Shown here piece after piece: positions 53,529 through 62,549 of a stretch of DNA of 64,000 nucleotides (positions within the stretch are counted from its first letter, which is position 1; each line of letters begins with the position of its first letter). Under the pieces are notes generated by a model. The model saw only the letters and a list, made by a program, of their open reading frames with translations, had not been told where the DNA came from and did no database searches. The DNA lies in NCBI RefSeq assembly GCF_003626575.1, contig NZ_RBDY01000005.1, forward strand, positions 244,702-308,701, in the 5' to 3' direction. This DNA comes from Streptomyces radicis. Lineage in GTDB: Bacteria > Actinomycetota > Actinomycetes > Streptomycetales > Streptomycetaceae. The translations under genes and the position numbers were made by a program.

Positions 53529-54427
53529 TCCGTGCCGGCGCCCATCGGCGGGCGGCGGTCCGGCGGAACACCGCCCGTGGGTGGCTCCTGCTGCTGCCTG
53601 CCCTCGCGGCGTACGTCGGGTTCGTGGTCTGGCCGCTCGGCATGGGCATCCAGTACTCGTTCTTCGACTGGAACGGGGTCGGCCCCGCGACCTGGGTCGG
53701 GCTCGACAACTACGCCTCGGTCTTCGGCGACCCGGAGTTGCTCGGCTCGATCCGCAACGCGTTCGTACTGATCGTCTTCTTCACCGTCATCCCCGTGACC
53801 GTCGGTCTGGTCCTTGCCACGCTCATCCGCTCGCTGCGGTCCGGGGCGTTCTCGCGGGCGTCCCAGACCATCCTGTTCCTGCCGCAGGTCATCCCCCTCG
53901 CGGCGGCGGGCATCGCGTGGTCCTGGATGTACGCGCAGACCGGCGCGGTGAACGAGATCCTCGGCCGGCTCGGCCTCGACGGGCTGACCCGACCGTGGCT
54001 GGCCGACTACGACACGGCGCTCCCCGCCGTGGGGCTCATCGGTTCCTGGGTGCTGACCGGCCTGTGCACCGTGCTCCTCCTCACCGGCATCGGGAAGATC
54101 GACCGTTCCCTCTACGAGGCGGTCCGGCTCGACGGCGCCGGCTGGTGGCGGGAGTTCTTCACCATCACCCTGCCGGGACTGCGCCAGGAGATCGCGGTGC
54201 TGGTGACGATCAGCATCATCGCGGCGCTGAGCAGCTTCGACATCATCTACACGTCCACCCAGGGAGGCCCGGGGCGCGCGACGCTCGTCCCCGGCATCTC
54301 GATCTACCGGATCGGATTCACCCAGAGCGATGTGGGGTTGGCGTCGGCCTTCGGGATCGTGCTGATGATCCTGGTGCTGGCCTGCGTCCTGCCGATCCAG
54401 CGTCTGGCGAGAGTGAGGGACCGTTGA
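53525..54427 (+). CDS. Sugar ABC transporter permease (MalF/UgpA-like)
   Basis: A 300-residue permease with six predicted membrane spans: WLLLLPALAAYVGFVVWPLG, SIRNAFVLIVFFTVIPVTVG, and the EAA loop YEAVRLDGAGWWREFFTITL. It forms the channel with the next gene. Overlaps both neighbours by 4 bp. Confidence 0.93.
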   Translation: MIRAGAHRRAAVRRNTARGWLLLLPALAAYVGFVVWPLGMGIQYSFFDWNGVGPATWVGLDNYASVFGDPELLGSIRNAFVLIVFFTVIPVTVGLVLATLIRSLRSGAFSRASQTILFLPQVIPLAAAGIAWSWMYAQTGAVNEILGRLGLDGLTRPWLADYDTALPAVGLIGSWVLTGLCTVLLLTGIGKIDRSLYEAVRLDGAGWWREFFTITLPGLRQEIAVLVTISIIAALSSFDIIYTSTQGGPGRATLVPGISIYRIGFTQSDVGLASAFGIVLMILVLACVLPIQRLARVRDR

Positions 54428-55248
54428 TCACCAGCCGCACCGAGGTCGTGGTCGGTCGCGTCCTCCTGCTCCTCGCCCTCGCGCTCACCCTCCTGCCCCT
54501 GCTCAACATGGCCTCGGCGGCACTCCAGCCGGCCGAGGTGAACCCCAGAGGGCTGAGCTGGCCCTCGGATCCGCAGTGGGGGAACTTCGTCACCGCCTTC
54601 GAGACGGGGCACGTCTGGCGGCTGATGGGGTCGAGCCTGCTCATCGTGCTCGGCGTGGTGCCCGCCGCCCTCCTGATCGCGACCCTCGCGGGGTACGCGC
54701 TCGGCTCGCTGCGCGTGCGGGGCGGTGGCGCCGTGCTGCTGTTCCTGGTGCTGGGCCTGACCATCCCGTTCGAGGCGCTGATCATCCCGCTCTACTACCA
54801 GGCCGAGGCGCTGGGCACGCTGAACACCCGGTGGGCCGTGATCCTGCCGCTGATCGGGCTGTTCATGCCGTTCAGCGTCTTCTGGATGCGGGCCCACTTC
54901 GTGAACGTCCCACCTGAGCTGTCCGAGGCGGCCCGTGTCGACGGGGCCGGACTGTGGCAGGAGTTCCGGCGGATCCAGCTCCCGCTCGCGACGCCCGCGC
55001 TGTCCGCCCTGGCCATCCTGCTCTTCCTGTGGACCTGGAACCAGTTCCTCCTGCCCGTGGTCCTGATCGACGACCCGCTGAACCGCACGGCGGCCGGTGC
55101 GCTCACCTTCTTCCAGGGCCAGTACTCGCTGAGCATCCCGTTGCTGAACGCGGGCGCGCTCATCGTCATCACGCCGGTGATCATCGTGTTCCTGATCTTC
55201 CAGCGGCAGTTCGTCAAGGCACTGCTCCAAGGCGCGGTGAAGAGCTGA
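54424..55248 (+). CDS. Sugar ABC transporter permease (MalG/UgpE-like)
   Basis: About 274 residues, six membrane spans; EAA loop SEAARVDGAGLWQEFRRIQL and the MalG-like ALIIPLYYQAEALGTLNTRW. The start is a TTG that overlaps the previous stop (TTGA); no later ATG gives a full first span. No ATPase gene follows, so energy probably comes from a shared MsiK-type ATPase encoded elsewhere (known for Streptomyces, inferred here). Confidence 0.9.
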   Translation: MITSRTEVVVGRVLLLLALALTLLPLLNMASAALQPAEVNPRGLSWPSDPQWGNFVTAFETGHVWRLMGSSLLIVLGVVPAALLIATLAGYALGSLRVRGGGAVLLFLVLGLTIPFEALIIPLYYQAEALGTLNTRWAVILPLIGLFMPFSVFWMRAHFVNVPPELSEAARVDGAGLWQEFRRIQLPLATPALSALAILLFLWTWNQFLLPVVLIDDPLNRTAAGALTFFQGQYSLSIPLLNAGALIVITPVIIVFLIFQRQFVKALLQGAVKS

Positions 55249-55324
55249 TCCCCACCCGGAGCCCGCGCGGGCGACTCCTGTCCGCGCGGGCGCCCTCGCC
55301 CGACCCCACCGAAACGAGCACCTC

Positions 55325-56299
55325 GTGACCTTCGCCCTGGACGACCACTGGGTCTGGGACTTCTGGCTCGCCGAGACCGGCGACCTCTTCCACCTCTTCT
55401 ACCTGCACGCGCCGCGTTCCCTCGGCGACCCCGACCTGCGGCACCGCAACGCCTCCATCGGCCACGCCGTCTCACGCGACCTGCGGCACTGGGCGGACCG
55501 GGGTCCCGTGCTCGGCCCCGGGAACGCCGGGGACTTCGACGAGACCGCCACCTGGACCGGCAGCGTCATCCGTGCACCGGACGGCTCGTGGCGGATGTTC
55601 TACACCGGCGCCCGGTTCCCTTCCGCGGACTCCCCGGTCAACATCGAGACGATCGGCGTGGCGACCTCGGCCGACCTGGCCACGTGGACGAAGTCGCCCA
55701 CCCCCGCGCTCGCCGCGGATCCCCGCTGGTACGAGACCCTGCCGGACCGGACATGGCGCGAGGAGGCGTGGCGCGACCCCTGGGTGTTCGCCGATCCGGG
55801 CGGCGACGGGTGGCACATGCTGATCACCGCGCGCGCCGCGCACGGTGACCCGCTGGACCGCGGCGTCGTGGCCCACGCGATGTCCCCCGACCTGGAGACC
55901 TGGACCGTCCGCGAGCCGCTGAGCGCCCCCGGTGCGGGCTTCGCGCATCTGGAGGTGCCCCAGCTGGTCACGATCGAGGGCCGGGGCGCGCTCCTCTTCT
56001 CCTGCGACACCGCGCACCTCGCGGGCGAACGAAGGACCCGCGGCGAGCGGGGCGGGATCTGGGCGGTCGCGGTCGAAGGCGCCACGGGCCCGATCCGGCC
56101 GGCGGAGGCGGCTCGGGTCACCGGCGACGACCTCTACAGCGGCCGAGCGGTTCGCGACGCCACCGGACGCTGGGTGCTGCTGGCGTTCGAGAACGTCGGG
56201 CGGGACGGGGACTTCGTGGGCCGGGTCTGCGACCCGCTGCCCCTGGGCTGGTCCGATGACGGGCGTCTTTCGGTCGTCGTCGAGGAGCCCGTCCGATGA
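55325..56299 (+). CDS. Beta-propeller glycoside hydrolase (GH32/43/68 superfamily)
   Basis: A 324-residue intracellular five-bladed-propeller protein. Motifs: DDHWVWDFWLAETGDLFHLF (first blade with the catalytic Asp), ETATWTGSVIRAPDGSWRMF, WREEAWRDPWVFADPGGDG (the RDP transition-state motif), and FAHLEVPQLVTIEG (Glu). This resembles beta-fructosidase/GH43-type proteins; whether the substrate is fructoside or arabinoxyloside is not decidable by eye. GTG start. Third function in the transporter operon: trimming the imported sugar. Confidence 0.8.
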   Translation: MTFALDDHWVWDFWLAETGDLFHLFYLHAPRSLGDPDLRHRNASIGHAVSRDLRHWADRGPVLGPGNAGDFDETATWTGSVIRAPDGSWRMFYTGARFPSADSPVNIETIGVATSADLATWTKSPTPALAADPRWYETLPDRTWREEAWRDPWVFADPGGDGWHMLITARAAHGDPLDRGVVAHAMSPDLETWTVREPLSAPGAGFAHLEVPQLVTIEGRGALLFSCDTAHLAGERRTRGERGGIWAVAVEGATGPIRPAEAARVTGDDLYSGRAVRDATGRWVLLAFENVGRDGDFVGRVCDPLPLGWSDDGRLSVVVEEPVR

Positions 56300-57480
56300 C
56301 GCCCGCCGTCCGCGGCCGGGTCACCCCCGGCTTCGAGGCGGTGCGCACCGCGTTCGAGGCCGCGTTCGACGACGGCGAGGACATGGGCGCCGCGCTGGCG
56401 ATCCGGCACCGTGGCGTTCCCGTCGTGGATCTGTGGGGCGGAGTCGCCGACGCCCGCACCGGCGCCCGCTGGCGGGAGGACACGGCGAGTGTGATCTTCT
56501 CGTGCACCAAGGGGCTGATGTCCATCGTCGCGGCCCGGCTGGTGCAGGAGGGAAGGCTCGACTACGACGCCCGGGTCGCGGTGTACTGGCCGGAGTTCGC
56601 TCGGGCGGGCAAGGGGTCCGTGACGGTCGGGGACATCCTGTCCCACCGCGCCGGTCTCTCCGCGCCGCGGAGCCCGCTCTCCCCCGCCGATGTCCTCGAC
56701 TGGGACGCGGTGACGACGGCGCTGGCCGGGCAGGAACCGCTGTGGGAGCCGGGCACCGCGCACGCCTACCACGCGCTCACCCACGGCTGGCTGATCGGCG
56801 AGGTCGTCCGGCGCGTCACCGGCCAAGGGGTCGGGCGGCACTTCGCCGGGACGGTGGCCGACCCGCTCGGCGCCGACGCCTGGATCGGGCTCCCCGAGCC
56901 GTTGCACGACCGGGTCGCCCACCTGACCGTCGGTCCCACGCTCTCCCGGCTGGTGGAGCGGCAGGCACGCGCGCGAACGCCCGGCGTGCCCGACTGGCCG
57001 ACCCTGGCGACGACACTCGGCGGCGCGTTCCCGCTCGAACTGGCCGGGCCTGGATCGGGCTTCAACGACCCCGCCGTGCGCACCGCCGAGATACCCGGTG
57101 CCGGGGGCATCGCCACGGCGCGTGCCCTGGCGGCCGTCTGGTCGGCGACGATCACCGAGACCGACGGCGTGCGGCTCCTCGACGACGCCACGCTGCGGAG
57201 CGCGCTCGAGGCACGGAGCGAGGGGCAGCCGTTCTTCGCCGCGCCGGGACCATGGGCGCGGTGGGCGATGGGTTTCCAGCTGGACTCGGCGGCGCGCCGT
57301 TATGTCACGGCACGCGGCTTCGGCCACGACGGGGCAGGAGGACAGGTCGCCTTCGCCGATCCCGGGGCGGGGGTCGGGTTCGCCTTCCTCACCAACCGGA
57401 TGGAGGCGGGCGACGACCCGCGCGCGACCCGGATCGTCGATGCCCTGCGTTCGGTGCTGGGTGGCGCGGCGGCGGGGTGA
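56296..57480 (+). CDS. Serine hydrolase of the class C beta-lactamase/EstB family
   Basis: A 394-residue enzyme: SVIFSCTKGLMSIVAAR with the SxxK nucleophile, tyrosine motif AHAYHALTHGWLIGE (YxN as YHA), and HDGAGGQVAFADPGAGVGFA replacing the KTG triad. No signal peptide, so it acts in the cytoplasm, probably as an esterase removing acyl groups from the imported oligosaccharide (inference from operon). ATGA overlap with the glycosidase. Its stop codon lies within the terminator hairpin. Confidence 0.87.
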   Translation: MTPAVRGRVTPGFEAVRTAFEAAFDDGEDMGAALAIRHRGVPVVDLWGGVADARTGARWREDTASVIFSCTKGLMSIVAARLVQEGRLDYDARVAVYWPEFARAGKGSVTVGDILSHRAGLSAPRSPLSPADVLDWDAVTTALAGQEPLWEPGTAHAYHALTHGWLIGEVVRRVTGQGVGRHFAGTVADPLGADAWIGLPEPLHDRVAHLTVGPTLSRLVERQARARTPGVPDWPTLATTLGGAFPLELAGPGSGFNDPAVRTAEIPGAGGIATARALAAVWSATITETDGVRLLDDATLRSALEARSEGQPFFAAPGPWARWAMGFQLDSAARRYVTARGFGHDGAGGQVAFADPGAGVGFAFLTNRMEAGDDPRATRIVDALRSVLGGAAAG

Positions 57481-57516
57481 CACCCGGCAACGGTGGTTGC
57501 CGGGTGTCACCCCGCC
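57471..57516. terminator. 21-bp perfect hairpin overlapping a stop codon
   Basis: Arms 57471-57491 and 57496-57516 are exact reverse complements (outer end GGCGGGGTGACACC) around the loop GGTG. The left arm includes the last codons and TGA of the serine hydrolase. It separates two convergent operons and should terminate both. Confidence 0.9.
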
Positions 57517-57532
57517 CGCGATCGGGGATCCG

Positions 57533-58978
57533 CTACGCCTGGTCCAGCACCACGGTGGTCAGCGAGCGCGGCGGCAGGTTCACCGCCAGTCGCCCGCCCG
57601 CGACGTTCGCCCTCCCGGTGCGCTCGAGGTCGTGGGACTCGTCGGTGAGGTAGACGTCGCCGCGCCCGCCCGCGCCGCCGGTGACGTCGAGGCCCTGGCG
57701 GACCGGGCCGGTGCCCGTGTTCAGGATCTCCAGCACCCTGCTGCCGTCGGCGTTCCTGAACGCCGACACCCGCACGTCGTCGCTCGTGGACTCCGCGGCC
57801 ACCCGGACCGCCTCGGGGCGTATGAAGCGGCTGAACGCGGCCATCGCCCACAGGCGTTTGGAGACGCGGTACTCGGGCCCTTCCATCCGGATCAGGGCGC
57901 GGGTGGCGTCGATCGAGGCGCCGAACCAGTAGATGTAGCCGTTGGCCTCGGCCTCGGTGAGGGTCCCCAGGATGTCCTCGGCGACGGTGATGCCGTCATA
58001 GCCGCTGCCGTCGTCCCACGCCTCGTTCCAGTCGGGGCCGCTGGGGCTCCACTCCGACATCCAGGTGTGCTCGTCGGTCGGCAGCGCGGTGCGCGCCGGG
58101 TCCCCGTAGCGGTGGGCGGTGTGGATGTCGACCGCTTCGGATGCCTCGGGGTCGGCCTCGATCGCCTCGGTGAACTCCTGATCCGCTGCCCACCCGACGG
58201 TGTCGCAGCAGACGACGTTCATGTGCGACAGCTCCGAGTCCTCGACCGCGTCGGCGAGGTAGGGCGCCATGTCGGCCGCCTGCTCGGGGGTCATGTCCAT
58301 GGAGGCGTAATCGGTCACCCAGCCCGGCTCGTTGGTGAAGCCGATGTCGGTGATGTCGATGCCCTCCTGGGCGTAGAAACGCGCGTACTGCACCAGGTAG
58401 TCGGCGTACGCCCGCCGCCAGTCGCCGCTGTCGCACGCGGCGGCCCCCGGCGGCCCGCACAGCGTTCCGCCGTTCGCGTCGGTGCCGTTGGTCTTCATGT
58501 AGCCGGGGGCGCTCCAAGCGTCGGCGTAGAAGCGTTCGACCCCGTACTCCTGGGCCTCCCTGGCCAGCCAGAGCTGGCCGCCGTCGTGGCCGTCCCACTC
58601 GTAGCGCGGCTCGGCTTCGGGGCCTCCCGGGTCCGTGGGCTGGATCGACCTCATGTGGTCGTAGACCTCGTCGGCGGACGAGCCGATGCCGAGCCGCAGG
58701 ATGCTCAGGCCCGCCCCGGTCTCGGTGTCGAGCAGCAGGTCGAGGATCTCCCGCCGGTGCTCCGGCGTGAGGCCGCGGGAACCGCTCATGATGTCCGCGC
58801 GCTGGAAGGCCTCCGAGAAGCCGAAGCCGTCGATGATCTGCTGTGCGTCGCCGAAGTCGACGCTCCCGGTGGCGCGTTGGGCCGCGTCGGCGGCTTCGGC
58901 GGCGGCGGTCGTCGATGCCAGGGGCAGCAGCGTCACGGCCAGGGCACCGGCCATGATCGCGCGGATCGTTCGGGGCAA
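57533..58978 (-). CDS. Secreted GH30-family glycoside hydrolase
   Basis: A 481-residue exported enzyme (signal ~1-28). GH30 motifs: QIIDGFGFSEAFQRADI, SILRLGIGSSADEVYDHM, FYADAWSAPGYMKTNG, acid/base Glu in IGFTNEPGWVTDY, nucleophile Glu in HTWMSEWSPSG, YIYWFGASIDATRALIR, and a C-terminal beta-sandwich. It differs clearly from the GH30 at 47.8 kb and may belong to another subfamily (xylanase or glucosidase type). TTG start with AAAGGAC upstream; an ATG eight codons later would shorten the signal peptide. Last gene of the second LacI-controlled operon. Confidence 0.88.
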   Translation of the reverse strand: MPRTIRAIMAGALAVTLLPLASTTAAAEAADAAQRATGSVDFGDAQQIIDGFGFSEAFQRADIMSGSRGLTPEHRREILDLLLDTETGAGLSILRLGIGSSADEVYDHMRSIQPTDPGGPEAEPRYEWDGHDGGQLWLAREAQEYGVERFYADAWSAPGYMKTNGTDANGGTLCGPPGAAACDSGDWRRAYADYLVQYARFYAQEGIDITDIGFTNEPGWVTDYASMDMTPEQAADMAPYLADAVEDSELSHMNVVCCDTVGWAADQEFTEAIEADPEASEAVDIHTAHRYGDPARTALPTDEHTWMSEWSPSGPDWNEAWDDGSGYDGITVAEDILGTLTEAEANGYIYWFGASIDATRALIRMEGPEYRVSKRLWAMAAFSRFIRPEAVRVAAESTSDDVRVSAFRNADGSRVLEILNTGTGPVRQGLDVTGGAGGRGDVYLTDESHDLERTGRANVAGGRLAVNLPPRSLTTVVLDQA

Positions 58979-59040
58979 GGTGCTGTCCTTTCGGTCGTTG
59001 TCGACGGGGGGAAGCGCGGCCGTTCCGCTCGCTCGACCGC

Positions 59041-60357
59041 TCAGTCGACCGCTCTGACGGAGTCCGTGAGCTCGTTGATGAACCCCTCCGCCGCCTCCCG
59101 CGGGGATGTCTCGCCGAGCAGGGCCTGCTGTGTGTAGCGGTTGAGCAGCGCGTCGAGGGTGCTGGCGCCGTTCGGCGTGATGGGCGGGGTGTCGCCCATC
59201 TCCTGGGCGACGCTCTCGGAGAAGGCCAGCGCCTCCCTGCCGGTGTCGTCCAGGTCGGGCTCGATGGCCTCGGTGAACGCGGGGTTGGCGGGCTCGCCCC
59301 GGTCGAGGCCGAAGATCTCCCCGACGCGGGTGTCGTTCGTCAGGAAGTCGATCAACAGGGCGGCCTCGGCCGGGTGTTCGGACGTGGAGGCCGCCACCCA
59401 GTACATCGTGGGCTTCGGATACTGGAACCCGGGCTCGATGCCGTCGCCCGACGGCCAGTTGACAAGGTCGAGGTCGAAGTCGGGGGCGGCCGACTGGTAG
59501 GCGATGAACGCGCCCGCGGGGATGAAGGCCATGGCGGTCCTGCCCGTGACCAGGTCGGTCTGGTCGAGCGTCGCACCCGTTGTCTCGATGATGTGGTCGA
59601 CCGAGGGCGCGGCGCCGCTGTCGATCCAGTCCAGCTGGCGCTGCCAGAAGCTGGCGAGGACGTCGGCGGAGAGGGCGACTCCCTCGTCGTCGAAGACCTC
59701 CGAGCCCTGCTGGCGGGCCCAGACCCCCAGGCTGAAGGAGTCGGCGAAGGGACTGACCCCACGGACCTCGCCGTCGGATGCCGTCACGAGGTCATCGGCG
59801 GCCCGGGTGAACTCGTCCCATGTCCAGTCGGAGGTGTCGGGGAGCTCCACGCCGTACTCCTCGAACAGCGTGGTGTTGATGATGACGCCGTTCGCCGCGC
59901 CGCCGAGGGGGACGGCGTACTGGGTGCCGTCCACCCGGCCCGTTTCGAGGATCCGCTCGTCGAGGGCCGAGATGTCGAGGATGTTGGAGACCCCGGACAG
60001 GTCGAGCAGGGCGCCCCGATCGGCATACGAGGAGAGATAGATCTGATCGAACTGGGAGACGTCGGGCATGTCACCGGCGGCGGTGGTGGTCGCCATCCGG
60101 TCCCAGTACCCTCCCCACTCCGCGTACTGCGGATCGACGTCGATGTTCGGGTACTCCTCCTCGAACAGCTCGATGGCCTCGAGCGTCAGCTGCGCCCTGG
60201 CCTCGGCGCCCCACCAGGCGTAGGAGATCGTCACGTCGCCATCCGAGAGTTCGGGATTCCTGACGGGCTCGGCCCCCACGCCGCAGGCGGCGAGGGTCAC
60301 CCCGGCCGTGGCGGCGGCGACGCCCGCGCGGAGCGCGCGCGATGTATGACGCTTCAT
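59041..60357 (-). CDS. Sugar ABC transporter substrate-binding lipoprotein
   Basis: A 438-residue lipoprotein (lipobox VTLAAC) of the family-1 sugar-binding type: VTISYAWWGAEARAQLTLEA, MPDVSQFDQIYLSSYADRGA, TAMAFIPAGAFIAYQ. It follows its two permease genes (15-bp gap), which reverses the usual binding-protein-first order. GGGAGG upstream of the ATG. Confidence 0.93.
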   Translation of the reverse strand: MKRHTSRALRAGVAAATAGVTLAACGVGAEPVRNPELSDGDVTISYAWWGAEARAQLTLEAIELFEEEYPNIDVDPQYAEWGGYWDRMATTTAAGDMPDVSQFDQIYLSSYADRGALLDLSGVSNILDISALDERILETGRVDGTQYAVPLGGAANGVIINTTLFEEYGVELPDTSDWTWDEFTRAADDLVTASDGEVRGVSPFADSFSLGVWARQQGSEVFDDEGVALSADVLASFWQRQLDWIDSGAAPSVDHIIETTGATLDQTDLVTGRTAMAFIPAGAFIAYQSAAPDFDLDLVNWPSGDGIEPGFQYPKPTMYWVAASTSEHPAEAALLIDFLTNDTRVGEIFGLDRGEPANPAFTEAIEPDLDDTGREALAFSESVAQEMGDTPPITPNGASTLDALLNRYTQQALLGETSPREAAEGFINELTDSVRAVD

Positions 60358-60372
60358 GGTTGTCCTCCCTTG

Positions 60373-61293
60373 CTATTTGCCGCCGGTGGTGGCGATGCCG
60401 CGGAGCAGGAATCGCTGGCCGAACAGGAACACCAGGAACACCGGGATCAGCGACACGACGCTCATGGCGAACATGGCGCCGAAGTCGGACTGGGTCTGTG
60501 CGTCGATGAACGAACGCAATGCGACGGGCACCGTGTAGAGATCGGGCTTGGTCACGAAGATGAGCTGCGTGAAAAAGTCGTTCCACGTCCAGATGAACGT
60601 GAAGATCGCCGTCGTCGCGAGCGCGGGCACCATGAGCGGCAGCATGATCTGCCCGTAGATGCGCAGATGCCCCGCCCCGTCGATCCGCGCCGCCTCGTCC
60701 AGCTCCCGGGGAATGCCCCGGATGAACTGCACCATCAGGAAGATGAAGAACGCGTCCGTCGCCAGGAACTTCGGCACGATGAGCGGGAGATAGGTGTTGA
60801 TCCAGTCGAGCTGGGCGTAGAAGACATACTGCGGAATGATCAGGACGTGGATCGGCAGCATGATCGTGACCAGCATGAGGACGAACGCGAGCCGCCTGGC
60901 GCGGAACCTCAGGCGCGCGAACGCATAGGCCGCCATCGAGCAGGAGATCAGATTGCCGATCACCGAACCGAGCACAACCAGAAACGAGTTGAGCAGATAC
61001 GTGCTGAATGGATAGCTGAGCGCATCCCAGCCGGTCGGGTAGTGGTCGAAGTCGAAGGTGTCGACCAGCAGTCCCGGGCTGGTGAAGATGTCGTCGTTCG
61101 GGCGCAGGGAGCTGGCGACCATCCACAGCAACGGATAGAGCATCACCAGGGCGAGGGCGATCAGCCCCATGTGCTTGAGCACGCCGGTGACACGCCGCCG
61201 GGCGCGGCGGCTCCCGCGGGGGGCGGCGGGCGCGGGCCCCGGGTCGCTCGACGCGGTCTCGGGCCGCCGGGCACGCTGAAGAGCGTCAGTCAT
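60373..61293 (-). CDS. Sugar ABC transporter permease (MalG-like)
   Basis: A 306-residue permease with six membrane spans after a ~35-residue charged N-terminus: MGLIALALVMLYPLLWMVAS, MAAYAFARLRFRARRLAF and the EAA loop DEAARIDGAGHLRIYGQIML. Overlaps the other permease by 8 bp. Confidence 0.93.
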   Translation of the reverse strand: MTDALQRARRPETASSDPGPAPAAPRGSRRARRRVTGVLKHMGLIALALVMLYPLLWMVASSLRPNDDIFTSPGLLVDTFDFDHYPTGWDALSYPFSTYLLNSFLVVLGSVIGNLISCSMAAYAFARLRFRARRLAFVLMLVTIMLPIHVLIIPQYVFYAQLDWINTYLPLIVPKFLATDAFFIFLMVQFIRGIPRELDEAARIDGAGHLRIYGQIMLPLMVPALATTAIFTFIWTWNDFFTQLIFVTKPDLYTVPVALRSFIDAQTQSDFGAMFAMSVVSLIPVFLVFLFGQRFLLRGIATTGGK

Positions 61294-62230
61294 GGTAGAA
61301 GACCCAATACTTGGAGGCCCAGAAGTTGAGCGCGGTGAAGGCGCCGATGATGATCAACAACAGCCACGCGAGGGCGGAGGCGTAGCCCATCCGGAAGCTT
61401 GTGAAGCCCTCCTGATAGAGGTAGAGCGAGAAGAAGAGCGTCGAATCGCTCGGCCCGCCCGTGCCGTTGGACACGATGAACGCCTGCGTGAACGACTGGA
61501 AGCTGCCGATCAGCCCGAGCACCAGGTTGAAGAAGATGATCGGGCTCAGCAGCGGCAGCGTGATCGAGAGCAGCTGCCGTCTCCTGGACGCCCCGTCGGT
61601 CGCCGCGGCCTCGTACAGCTCGCGCGGTATCTGCCGCAGACCCGCGAGGAAGATGACCATCGGCGCGCCGAACGTCCACACATGCAGGATGATCAACGTC
61701 CCCAGCGCGGTGTCCGGGTCGGAGACCCAACTCGGGCCGTCCACGCCGAAGATGTCGAGGAAGGAGTTCACCAGGCCATCGGCGCCGAACACCAGCCGCC
61801 AGAGCACGGCGATCGCCACGCTGGCGCCGAGCAGCGAGGGCAGATAGAGGATGGACCGGTAGAGGGAAAGGCCCCGGATGCCGCGGTCGAGCAGCAGCGC
61901 CAGGCCGAGGGCGACGACCAGTTGGAGCGGCACGGAGACGATCACATAGGTGAAGGTGACCTGGAGCGACTCCGCGAGACGGTCGTCGGTGAACATGCGC
62001 CTGATGTTCTCCAGGCCGGTGAACTTCGGGTCCTGGAGCAGGTTGTAGTCCGTGAACGCCAGGTACAGCGACGTGATCATCGGCCCGATCGTGATGGCGA
62101 GCAGGCCGAGCAGCCAGGGCGCGAGAAAGATCGCGGCGACCTTGTTGTCGCGGGTCTCCTCATCGGTCCCTGCCGGGCCGGTCCGGCGGCGTGACCGGCT
62201 GATCGAGCGGAACTCGTCCAGCGCGCTCAT
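61286..62230 (-). CDS. Sugar ABC transporter permease (MalF-like)
   Basis: A 314-residue permease with six spans: AAIFLAPWLLGLLAITIGPM, YRSILYLPSLLGASVAIAVL and the EAA loop YEAAATDGASRRRQLLSITL. First gene of the operon permease-permease-binding protein-GH30. The ATG chosen begins MSALDEFRS; longer frames add non-conserved sequence. No ATPase is encoded nearby. Confidence 0.9.
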   Translation of the reverse strand: MSALDEFRSISRSRRRTGPAGTDEETRDNKVAAIFLAPWLLGLLAITIGPMITSLYLAFTDYNLLQDPKFTGLENIRRMFTDDRLAESLQVTFTYVIVSVPLQLVVALGLALLLDRGIRGLSLYRSILYLPSLLGASVAIAVLWRLVFGADGLVNSFLDIFGVDGPSWVSDPDTALGTLIILHVWTFGAPMVIFLAGLRQIPRELYEAAATDGASRRRQLLSITLPLLSPIIFFNLVLGLIGSFQSFTQAFIVSNGTGGPSDSTLFFSLYLYQEGFTSFRMGYASALAWLLLIIIGAFTALNFWASKYWVFYHD

Positions 62231-62439
62231 CGCGGGGGTCCGGGGGAGGTAAGGGGCGGGTGCAAGCGTGCTCCTCTTTGAGTACGTGCCGCATGGCGTG
62301 GGTGTCTGCGACCTCGGCCGTACCGCGGGACCGGTCTGGGCCTCGCGCACGGGCGGTGCGCTTCGCGACGCGCCGAGCGTCGCCGCGGATGGCGGCGCGA
62401 TGACCGCCACGGGCCGCGCGACACAAGAATGTGATCGAT

Positions 62440-62459
62440 AACTGTTATCGATAACAGTT
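62440..62459. promoter_or_regulatory. LacI-type operator, 20-bp perfect palindrome
   Basis: AACTGTTATCGATAACAGTT is exactly self-complementary and lies between the divergent ABC operon and LacI gene. A further half-site GATAAC just to its left creates a second, overlapping near-palindrome (TCGATAACTGTTATCGA). Its A/T richness stands out. Almost certainly the binding site of the LacI protein that follows. Confidence 0.85.
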
Positions 62460-62549
62460 GCGTGCCGTTACCGTAGGAGCGCCCGCTTTGGGATGTCAAC
62501 AGCCGTGCACGCACCAGTCCGTATGTCGCGCCGTCCGTCGGAGGGGATA

